This document shows positions 1 through 6,492 of a stretch of 13,754 nt of DNA, piece by piece (position 1 is the stretch's first letter; each line of letters opens with the position of its first letter). The position numbers and the translations under genes are program-made. The notes below the pieces were generated by a model. That model searched no databases and had not been told where the DNA came from. It saw only the letters and a list, made by a program, of their open reading frames with translations. Origin of the DNA: an uncultured Clostridia bacterium (lineage in GTDB: Bacteria; Bacillota; Clostridia; Christensenellales; CAG-314); the NCBI GenBank assembly GCA_934281515.1, contig CAKQXG010000045.1, positions 1-13,754 on the forward strand, given 5' to 3'.

Positions 1-48
1 AATTACGCAAACTAAACTTGTCGATTTTGTCACTGCCGCAAATAACGG

Positions 49-55
49 AAAGGAG
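49..55 (+). promoter_or_regulatory. Ribosome binding site of the lipoprotein gene
   Basis: AAAGGAG lies 8 bases before the ATG at 64 and fixes that start. It also shows that the shifted reading frame beginning at 18 is not the real gene. Confidence 0.85.
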
Positions 56-63
56 AAAACTCT

Positions 64-3000
64 ATGAAACTGAACAAACGTTTGCTTGCGTTGGTCGTGT
101 TGTTTGTAGTGTTTGCGCTTGCCTTGTCGCTTGCCGCATGCAACACCACGCCCGACAATCCCAACCCCGGTGGTGGCGGTGGAGACGAGGACATCGATCC
201 GGTTGTCACTTCGCTGGAAGTTACCACTCCGCCAATCAAGACGTACTACTTGCCCGGTCAATCGTTTGACCCGACAGGCATGGTGCTTGTGGCGAAGTGG
301 AACGATGGCGAGGATGAGGAGCTTGGTCGTGGCGAGTACACGATTGCTCCCGAAGTGTTTGCAGACGGCGACACGGCTGTGACGTTTACCTACGAGGGAG
401 TCAGTCTGGCTTATCCCGTAACAGTCAGTAGTCTGTCCGACGTTACGGTAGACAGTCTCGAAGTAAATCGCGACCGTCTGCCCGAGGTTTGCAGCGCAGG
501 CTACATCGATATGTCGTTGTTGGATGTTACTGCCGTATACAAAGCAGGCGACAAACCTCAACAGGTAACCGACTACGAATTGTTTGACAACGGACAAAAA
601 GCCGTGCTTGACAACGGAACAAGATACTTTCTGACCGAAGGCGAACACGAACTTACCGTAGAATACGGACAAAAACAATTCAGTTTCAACATCGATTGCC
701 CGTATACGCTTATCGAGGCGGAGTACCACAACGGACTCGGCAACTTTACCGATTCCAAAAACTACGCCGAATGGAAGCCTGCCGACTCCGGTCGTAGTTT
801 CAGTGAAGCAGGACTTGGTTTGTGGGGATACAGCAGTTGGGGTATCGATGTGCCGTCCGGTGAAATTGCCGTCAATGGCATTGGTAACGGCGACACGATT
901 GCCTTTCACATGTGGTCGACCGAAGAAGTTGATCGTATGCTCAAGCTGTCATGCGCTTCGCACGTGCGTATTGCGCTAAACGATTCTTGGGGACCTGACA
1001 AAACTGCCGACGTACAGTTCAACAAGGTGTTTAAGTTGTTCGTCAACAAAGAAGAAGTTTCGGTGTCCGACGATGTAGTTGTGCAAGGTCGTACGCGCAC
1101 CGGAAAAATGGAGCGCTATGCGCTTGACATTTGGGTACAGCTTGTAGATATTGCTATGGTACACCTCAAACAAGGCGACAACTTGATCGAGTTTACCAAT
1201 ATCGGTGAAAGATATCTGACGACGGAAGGTCAAAATGTCGGTACACCGCTTACGGCAACACTTAACTTCGACTGCATTCAATTCGGTGACGCTCCTGTCA
1301 ATGTCGAACCTGCCGAAGAAAACAACTTCCGTATCGGTCGCGTAGACATTGTCAAGATCGATAACCGCGCAATGCTCAAAATCAGCGGTTCGATAAACGG
1401 GATTACAGCCGATGACGTAAAAGTCGGCGTACACTGTCTGTACAACAATTGGCCGCTTGTAGAGTTGCCGTTTACTTTGACGATAGACAAGCACAATATG
1501 TTTGTTGTACTTGCCGACATCACGGATTTGAAGACGCTCGGCGAATCGTTGTTCTGTATGTGGCGTATTTCCGACGAAGAGGCTAATCCCGATATGTCTG
1601 CCGACGACAAACATATTCAGGTGATAAGCAACGGAAAGGTAACAATAGATGATCGCATTTACTATGCGTCTCGTCCGTACGATAACTTGTGCGGTATGAC
1701 AGTGACAGAAAATGCCGTATTCGGAAAGTCTTTCTCAACCACAAGTTCGGAAATCAAAAACGACGGTGCCGACAAAGCCGTTCTGGAAGTAAAAGGCACA
1801 ATCGAGGGCTACACAAAAGACGATGTCAAAATGTATGCGTACGCAGTATTTGGAGATTGGCACTACATTGAGTTATCTTTTGAAATGACCGTTGATGGAA
1901 CGAATTTTGTTGCCGTGGCAGACATTACAAGACTGAACGGCGAAGGCAATGCCGAAGCGGAATATATTTTCTACATGCCTCTCGGCGGCGCAGAACCGGG
2001 TAATAGTAATGTAATAACAGCCATTCCGACAGGCGTTGCCGTGGTTGGTAACGTAACATATACGGCAAGTCAGCCGTATAGCAATCCTTGCGGAATGAAA
2101 GTTACAGTCAGTGGCGACCCTCAACCGCCTGTTACGGAAGTTACCGTTGACAGTATCGAGGTCACCCACGCTCCGGACAAGACGGAATATAAAGTAGGCG
2201 ATGAGTTTGACCCGACGGGCATGGTAGTTGTTGCCCATATGAGTGACGGCAAGCAAAAGACGTTGACTGCAGAAGAGTACACCATAAGTCCTTCTATTCT
2301 TGCCAAAGATACCGCTCAAGTGACAATATCCTACCAAGGAAAGACGGCAACAGTTGATGTCACCGTAAGTGTTGTCGAAGAACCTACAAATGCGTATACA
2401 GTTTCTGAAGCAACTATCAAAAACGATGGCGACGATAAAGCCGTGTTGGAACTGAAAGGTACGATCGAGGGTTACACAAAGGACGATATAAGGTTCTCGG
2501 TGTTGGCGATGAACACCTATACTTATAGCGTGTTGAACATAGAATGGACGATTGAGAGCAAAAACTATGTTGCCAAGATTGATATAACGGATCTCAACGT
2601 GGTGGGCGAGTACATCTTTTATATGCACTTGGCAACGGAAGCGGCAGGCGACAGCAATCGCATCGAGACGGGAGATACAGGTGAGGCCAAGGTTGGCGAC
2701 GTCGTTTACACCGCAAGTAAGCCGTATGATTTTCCTTGCGGAATGAGAGTAACTGTCAAGAAGGTAAACGTTGCAACTGCGGAAATCAAAGCCGACGGCG
2801 ACAATAAGGTTGTGTTGGAGTTGTCGGGTACGCTTGGCGGTGTGGCAAAGGACGACATCCATGTGTACGTTTACGTGCTCATAGGCGATTGGCATTACGT
2901 TGAGTTGACGTGCACAATTACCGTTGACGGAGACAACTTCGTGTTGGTTGCTGATCTGACAAGTCTGACGGAGATAGGCGAGTACATTTTCTATATGCCG

Positions 3001-3138
3001 CTTGGTGACGCTGCTGCCGGTGACGCCAACAAAATTACTACTAAGGCAAGCGGAAAGGTTACTGTAAACGGAATTACTTACGAGGCAAGCGAACCCTTTG
3101 GCAATCCTTGCGGTATGAAGACAACTGCGGCAGAGTAA
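64..3138 (+). CDS. Surface lipoprotein with Ig-like domains, a CBM-like domain and four tandem repeats
   Basis: This 1024-residue protein is probably a lipid-anchored, outward-facing carbohydrate-binding or scaffold protein. Residues 1-25 are a basic, hydrophobic signal peptide ending in the lipobox L-A-A-C, with Cys26 as the lipidated residue, followed by a glycine-rich linker. Residues about 48-122 form a bacterial Ig-like domain (Big_3 type, with the signature FDPTGM). Residues about 213-410 form a beta-rich region opening with IEAE and closing with NFDCIQF, as in CBM6/CBM35-type sandwiches. Four related modules follow (about 422-549, 557-688, 777-900, 901-1022), and a second Ig-like domain (about 693-775) sits between modules 2 and 3. 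No catalytic motif is visible. The next gene encodes a GH3 enzyme, which suggests a role in presenting glycans to it. The lipoprotein call is firm, Ig is likely, and the CBM assignment and ligand are inference. Confidence 0.88.
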   Translation: MKLNKRLLALVVLFVVFALALSLAACNTTPDNPNPGGGGGDEDIDPVVTSLEVTTPPIKTYYLPGQSFDPTGMVLVAKWNDGEDEELGRGEYTIAPEVFADGDTAVTFTYEGVSLAYPVTVSSLSDVTVDSLEVNRDRLPEVCSAGYIDMSLLDVTAVYKAGDKPQQVTDYELFDNGQKAVLDNGTRYFLTEGEHELTVEYGQKQFSFNIDCPYTLIEAEYHNGLGNFTDSKNYAEWKPADSGRSFSEAGLGLWGYSSWGIDVPSGEIAVNGIGNGDTIAFHMWSTEEVDRMLKLSCASHVRIALNDSWGPDKTADVQFNKVFKLFVNKEEVSVSDDVVVQGRTRTGKMERYALDIWVQLVDIAMVHLKQGDNLIEFTNIGERYLTTEGQNVGTPLTATLNFDCIQFGDAPVNVEPAEENNFRIGRVDIVKIDNRAMLKISGSINGITADDVKVGVHCLYNNWPLVELPFTLTIDKHNMFVVLADITDLKTLGESLFCMWRISDEEANPDMSADDKHIQVISNGKVTIDDRIYYASRPYDNLCGMTVTENAVFGKSFSTTSSEIKNDGADKAVLEVKGTIEGYTKDDVKMYAYAVFGDWHYIELSFEMTVDGTNFVAVADITRLNGEGNAEAEYIFYMPLGGAEPGNSNVITAIPTGVAVVGNVTYTASQPYSNPCGMKVTVSGDPQPPVTEVTVDSIEVTHAPDKTEYKVGDEFDPTGMVVVAHMSDGKQKTLTAEEYTISPSILAKDTAQVTISYQGKTATVDVTVSVVEEPTNAYTVSEATIKNDGDDKAVLELKGTIEGYTKDDIRFSVLAMNTYTYSVLNIEWTIESKNYVAKIDITDLNVVGEYIFYMHLATEAAGDSNRIETGDTGEAKVGDVVYTASKPYDFPCGMRVTVKKVNVATAEIKADGDNKVVLELSGTLGGVAKDDIHVYVYVLIGDWHYVELTCTITVDGDNFVLVADLTSLTEIGEYIFYMPLGDAAAGDANKITTKASGKVTVNGITYEASEPFGNPCGMKTTAAE
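1327..1710 (+). repeat. Surface repeat module 1 (most diverged)
   Basis: Residues about 422-549 of the lipoprotein. Shared features are a central W-x-x-V/I-E-L strand and a closing Y-x-A-S-x-P-Y followed by C-G-M (Cys543). This copy differs most from the others and has two extra cysteines. Confidence 0.7.
1732..2127 (+). repeat. Surface repeat module 2
   Basis: Residues about 557-688 of the lipoprotein. It contains the block KAVLEVKGTIEGYTKDD and the strand GDWHYIEL, and closes with NPCGM (Cys676, its only cysteine). The DNA at 1753-1827 is nearly the same as 2416-2490, with differences mostly at third codon positions, pointing to duplication within the gene. Confidence 0.8.
2392..2763 (+). 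repeat. Surface repeat module 3
   Basis: Residues about 777-900 of the lipoprotein. It shares the KAVLELKGTIEGYTKDD block with module 2 and closes with FPCGM (Cys892, its only cysteine). The aromatic GDWHY strand of modules 2 and 4 is replaced by NTYTYS, so a binding face may differ here. Confidence 0.8.
2764..3129 (+). repeat. Surface repeat module 4
   Basis: Residues about 901-1022 of the lipoprotein. It has KVVLELSGTLGG, GDWHYVEL and a closing NPCGM (Cys1016). It ends the protein directly, with no sorting signal after it, which fits anchoring by the N-terminal lipid alone. Confidence 0.78.
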
Positions 3139-3181
3139 CTGCATTTGTAAGCGACACTTTCTTGTATTAAACAGTAATAAT

Positions 3182-3230
3182 GATGTGTATCGCCCAAAGT
3201 TTTGACCTACTCGGAACTTTGGGCGCACAT
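3182..3230 (+). promoter_or_regulatory. Stem-loop between the lipoprotein gene and the first GH3 gene
   Basis: CGCCCAAAGTT (3191-3201) and AACTTTGGGCG (3215-3225) form a perfect 11-bp stem with a 13-base loop. It can be extended by ATGTG (3182-3186) pairing with CACAT (3226-3230) across a three-base bulge. No T-run follows, so it is not a typical terminator. It ends 7 bases before the ribosome binding site of the next gene. It could be an mRNA processing or stability element between co-transcribed genes, an attenuator, or a palindromic operator; the sequence does not decide which. Confidence 0.65.
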
Positions 3231-3237
3231 CGAAAAC

Positions 3238-3241
3238 GGAG
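3238..3241 (+). promoter_or_regulatory. Ribosome binding site of the first GH3 gene
   Basis: GGAG lies 6 bases before the ATG at 3248 and supports that start, which gives a complete N-terminal membrane anchor. Confidence 0.7.
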
Positions 3242-3247
3242 ACTTTT

Positions 3248-6205
3248 ATGAAATTAAATAAACTTAACTTAAGACAATGGATTGTGCTTGTCGTGTGTTT
3301 TGTGTTGATTGCTGCGCTTGTTGTCGGTGACGTTGCCTGCGCCAAGTGGAGTAGCAAAATCACGCTTCTTTTGTGCGGCGACGGCATCAACTTCGATGGC
3401 GAAGAAGTGAAAAACGCCCTGCAACTAGGCAAAAACCTTGTGTCCGACATCATGGACGAAGCGATTGTAATGTTGAAAAACGACAACAACACTTTGCCGC
3501 TTAAAGACACCAAGAAGGTCAATCTGTTCGGATGGGCAAGCAGCGACAACGGCACAATTTACAGCGGTACCGGTTCGGCTGCGTGCTATATTTCCGACAG
3601 AGATCGCATTACGCTTTCCGCAGGACTGGAAGCAAGCGACTTCGAAGTAAACAAGAGTTTGCTCAACAAGTATACCGCCTATCAGGATGGGCGCAAGGAC
3701 AGCAACTCAACCCCCGGAGGAACGACCTATCTCATCGAGCCGGATATGGGCTTCTACACCGATGACGTGATGAACGAGGCAAAGGCTTTTTCCGATACGG
3801 CAATTGTAACAATTGCACGCTATGGCGGAGAAGGCTACTCCATCAAGATGCGTCAACCCAAGCTTAACGCTACAAACGACAACTCTCGTACTTATCTGCA
3901 GATCTCTACCGAAGAAGAAGCGTTGTTGAAACTTGTTACGGAAAACTTCGAGCATGTCATTGTTTTGCTTAACTGCAGCAATCCTATGGAACTCGGTTTC
4001 ATCAAGGACGACAAAATCGACGCCGTGTTGCACATCGGTTACCTTGGCGTAACGGGTGCCAATGCGGTAGGACACGTACTTCGCGGCACGGTCAATCCGT
4101 CCGGACATTTGACAAACTCCTTTGCGGTCAACCACAAAGACGATCCCGCGTTTGCCAACCTGGCTCACTACAGTGATTCGGTCAAAGACCACATGGTGTA
4201 CGCCGAAGACATTTACGTCGGTTACAAGTGGTACGAAACTGCCTTCCACGATGGTTACTACGGTAGCAAGAATTACGACGAAGTGGTGCAATTTCCGTTC
4301 GGTTTCGGCATGAGTTATACTACCTTCGATTGGCACATTGACAGCGTTAAGATCGGCGATACCGATTTGCTTACCGCCGGTAAAACGGTGGATGTTACCA
4401 ACAAAAAGGACAGTGTTTCGGTGGATGTTACCGTCACAAACACGGGCAACTATGCAGGCAAAGACGTTGTGCAACTGTTTTACACTGCTCCGTACACCAA
4501 GGGCGGCATAGAAAAGGCGTACGTCAATCTTGTTGCGTTTGACAAGACGGAGGTTTTGCAACCCGGACAATCGCAAAAGCTTACACTTACGTTTGATTTG
4601 TACGACATGGCGAGTTACGATTGTTACGACCGCAACAACAACGGCGTCAGGAGCTACGAGCTGGACAGTGGCGAATATGTTCTTAAGCTTATGACAGACA
4701 GTCACACACTTAAAGGCTGTGACAACGACCAAATTAGCTTCAACATCCCCAACACGCTGAACTACAAGCGTGACACAACCACCAAAAAGGTTGTCAAAAA
4801 CCGTTTTACCGGCGATACCGCGTATGCAGGCGTACCTATTGACGGTAGCACCGTTGGCGACGGCGTGACTTACCTGTCGCGCGCAAACTTTGAAGGTACT
4901 TTCCCGACAAGTCAAACGGTACTTAACATAAGCGATCCCAAAGTAGTTGCGGCAGAGACTTATCGTTATGACGGTTACGACAACATGGACATGCCTACCC
5001 AAGGCGCAAGCGGAGACTTGTTGTTGTGGACCAAGGAGGACGGTGGCAAGGCAAGCGCGTCCGACCTTGTACGTACGGGTAGCGAATGGAACACGCTGAA
5101 GGAAAATGAAGACCTGATGCGCACGCTTGTTGAAGAATATACAATCAACGGCGAAAGCGAAACTTGGACAAAACTGCTCAATCAAATATCCGTTGACAGC
5201 CTGTGCTCGTTGGTAGAAAAAAGTGGTTTTATCAACTGCGCTATGCCCGAAATCGGTAAAAAGGCTTACTACGATTACGACGGACCCAGCGGATTCCAAT
5301 CCCACTACGGAAGCATTGCGCCAAACGACAATTGGACGGGTTACCCGATGAGTCTCAACATCGGTTACACTTGGAACAAACGTCTTGCTTTTCAACAAGG
5401 CCGTGCCCTTGCAAAGGAAGGCTTGGCTACGGGTATCAATGGTATTTACGCCCCTGGTGCAAATATTTTGCGTAACCCATACAGCGGACGTTACTACGAG
5501 TACTACTCCGAGGACCCGGTTGTGACCGGTTGGATGGCAGGCAATTTTATTGCAGGTGCCAAGACAAACAACATGTACTGCTTTATGAAACACTTTGTTG
5601 CGTTTGAAGGTGAAACCAACTGTATTTCTTGCTGGGAAACGGAACAAGCTTTACGCGAAGTGTATCTCAAGCCGTTTGAAATTGCTATCAAAAAGTGCGG
5701 TGCAAACGCTCTTATGAGCAGTTTCAACAAACTCGGCGGCGTTTGGGCAGGCAGCAACAAGGCGTTGCTTACGGACATTTTGCGCAACGAGTGGGGCTTC
5801 AAGGGCATTGTGCTGACCGACTACACAAGCGGATTGACATTCTTCAACACGCCGCGCGCAGTCGTTGCCGGACAAGACATGTTCCTGTGTGACCGCGAGT
5901 CCAACAGCAGTCCGCTCGACCGCACCAACAGGGCGCAAATGTACGCGGCACGCAAGGCTGCAAAGAATATGATCTACGTACAATGCGAAACCTATCTCAG
6001 CTACAAGGATTACACCGGTAGCGACATCTACACGGCAGTGTTGGGTACGGGTAGCGTGTCCAAGGTGTTCCCGTGGTGGATCCCCTTGCTTGTCTTACTC
6101 AATCTGGCGATCGTAGGTCTTGCCGCATGGCAAATTTGTTCGGCGTTTCTGCCCAAGAAACAAAAGAAATCGGCAGACGAAGAAGATACGACCGCTAAAG
6201 AATAA
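3248..6205 (+). CDS. Membrane-tethered, domain-inverted GH3 glycoside hydrolase (first copy)
   Basis: This 985-residue enzyme probably removes terminal sugars from beta-linked glycosides outside the cell. Domain order is inverted relative to ordinary GH3: membrane segment (about 11-32), the GH3 C-terminal alpha/beta domain (about 50-345, starting with LKNDNNTLPL), PFGFGMSYT (350-358), an FnIII-like domain (about 360-490), a linker with YLSRANFEGT, then the barrel (about 640-900). The barrel has D678-G-P, GRYYEYYSEDP, K781-H782 and GFKGIVLTDY, with D858 as predicted nucleophile. E195 in RYGGEG is the predicted acid/base. A second membrane segment (about 945-966) and a basic tail follow, so the catalytic part should face outward. 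The usual N-N-x-E-x-x-R after KH reads FEGETNC, so specificity may be altered. A 109-base gap separates it from the lipoprotein gene. GH3 membership is firm; the substrate is unknown. Confidence 0.93.
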   Translation: MKLNKLNLRQWIVLVVCFVLIAALVVGDVACAKWSSKITLLLCGDGINFDGEEVKNALQLGKNLVSDIMDEAIVMLKNDNNTLPLKDTKKVNLFGWASSDNGTIYSGTGSAACYISDRDRITLSAGLEASDFEVNKSLLNKYTAYQDGRKDSNSTPGGTTYLIEPDMGFYTDDVMNEAKAFSDTAIVTIARYGGEGYSIKMRQPKLNATNDNSRTYLQISTEEEALLKLVTENFEHVIVLLNCSNPMELGFIKDDKIDAVLHIGYLGVTGANAVGHVLRGTVNPSGHLTNSFAVNHKDDPAFANLAHYSDSVKDHMVYAEDIYVGYKWYETAFHDGYYGSKNYDEVVQFPFGFGMSYTTFDWHIDSVKIGDTDLLTAGKTVDVTNKKDSVSVDVTVTNTGNYAGKDVVQLFYTAPYTKGGIEKAYVNLVAFDKTEVLQPGQSQKLTLTFDLYDMASYDCYDRNNNGVRSYELDSGEYVLKLMTDSHTLKGCDNDQISFNIPNTLNYKRDTTTKKVVKNRFTGDTAYAGVPIDGSTVGDGVTYLSRANFEGTFPTSQTVLNISDPKVVAAETYRYDGYDNMDMPTQGASGDLLLWTKEDGGKASASDLVRTGSEWNTLKENEDLMRTLVEEYTINGESETWTKLLNQISVDSLCSLVEKSGFINCAMPEIGKKAYYDYDGPSGFQSHYGSIAPNDNWTGYPMSLNIGYTWNKRLAFQQGRALAKEGLATGINGIYAPGANILRNPYSGRYYEYYSEDPVVTGWMAGNFIAGAKTNNMYCFMKHFVAFEGETNCISCWETEQALREVYLKPFEIAIKKCGANALMSSFNKLGGVWAGSNKALLTDILRNEWGFKGIVLTDYTSGLTFFNTPRAVVAGQDMFLCDRESNSSPLDRTNRAQMYAARKAAKNMIYVQCETYLSYKDYTGSDIYTAVLGTGSVSKVFPWWIPLLVLLNLAIVGLAAWQICSAFLPKKQKKSADEEDTTAKE

Positions 6206-6280
6206 TATAAGTACAATACAGACAATTGTACCAAAAAAATTGATACGTATATTGATTTTTGTGACAGCTTGACAAATTTA

Positions 6281-6319
6281 AGCACCCCGAAAGAAGTTCT
6301 TTCAGGGTGCTTTGTTTTG
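6281..6319 (+). terminator. Factor-independent terminator after the first GH3 gene
   Basis: AGCACCC (6281-6287) pairs with GGGTGCT (6305-6311), and inside it GAAAGA (6289-6294) pairs with TCTTTC (6298-6303) across one C-A mismatch. A T-rich tail (TTTGTTTT, 6311-6318) follows. This separates the first two genes from the next pair. Confidence 0.9.
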
Positions 6320-6392
6320 CAAGCAGCCTGTATTTTGACGATAACGGTACGTGTTTTGTCGGATATATTGTAAATAAAAGCCTTGTCGCCGA

Positions 6393-6420
6393 TTAGGAAA
6401 TAATACTGCAAGTTAGGAAA
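6393..6420 (+). promoter_or_regulatory. Two-turn direct repeat upstream of the second GH3 promoter
   Basis: TTAGGAAA occurs at 6393-6400 and again at 6413-6420, exactly 20 bases apart, so both copies face the same side of the helix. The second copy ends 6 bases before the proposed -35 box. That geometry fits a dimeric activator of the AraC kind. The assignment is inference; no regulator gene lies in the window. Confidence 0.4.
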
Positions 6421-6426
6421 ACTCTC

Positions 6427-6455
6427 TTGTATGTCGTTTTTTGTTTTTGTATACT
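6427..6455 (+). promoter_or_regulatory. Probable sigma-A promoter of the second GH3 operon
   Basis: TTGTAT (6427-6432), a 17-base T-rich spacer and TATACT (6450-6455). The -10 box is good (5 of 6) and the -35 is weak (3 of 6), as expected for an activator-dependent promoter. It lies downstream of the terminator at 6281-6319, where a new promoter is needed. The rest of the 6320-6426 gap holds no gene that I can see. Confidence 0.5.
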
Positions 6456-6480
6456 ATAGCTTGAAAAAAAATACATCATT

Positions 6481-6485
6481 GGAGG
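6481..6485 (+). promoter_or_regulatory. Ribosome binding site deciding the second GH3 start
   Basis: GGAGG is followed by a TTG at 6490 and an ATG at 6493, both in frame. Spacing is 4 bases to TTG and 7 to ATG, so the ATG is the better start and removes one residue from the longest reading. Confidence 0.85.
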
Positions 6486-6492
6486 ATATTTG

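Noticed and set aside
18..46. TTGTCG / AATAAC as a promoter for the lipoprotein gene
   Set aside because: Both boxes are poor matches. The true promoter may lie before the window.
3162..3190. TTGTAT / GTGTAT as a promoter for the first GH3 gene
   Set aside because: Both boxes are weak. Read-through from the lipoprotein gene is equally plausible.
3191..3225. Stem-loop as a transcription terminator
   Set aside because: No T-run follows the stem; GCACATCGAAAACGG comes next. Kept as a regulatory or processing element.
1873..3555. 560-codon open frame on the minus strand
   Set aside because: It lies opposite the lipoprotein gene and the start of the first GH3 gene, has no ribosome binding site before its start, and encodes a His/Cys/Val-rich string with no recognisable domain. 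It follows from the codon use of the real genes.
3707..5647. 646-codon open frame on the minus strand
   Set aside because: Fully antisense to the first GH3 gene, no ribosome binding site, no recognisable domain. Rare TTA, CTA and TCA triplets in the sense genes leave the opposite frame open.
6211..6231. Inverted repeat GTACAAT / ATTGTAC after the first GH3 gene
   Set aside because: Short and AT-rich with a 7-base loop, no adjacent T-run, and a proper terminator follows. Could be chance.
6269..6297. TTGACA at 6269 as a -35 box
   Set aside because: The corresponding -10 position falls in the terminator stem and reads AGAAGT.
6490..6492. TTG as start of the second GH3 gene
   Set aside because: Only 4 bases from GGAGG, while the adjacent ATG at 6493 has the normal 7-base spacing.
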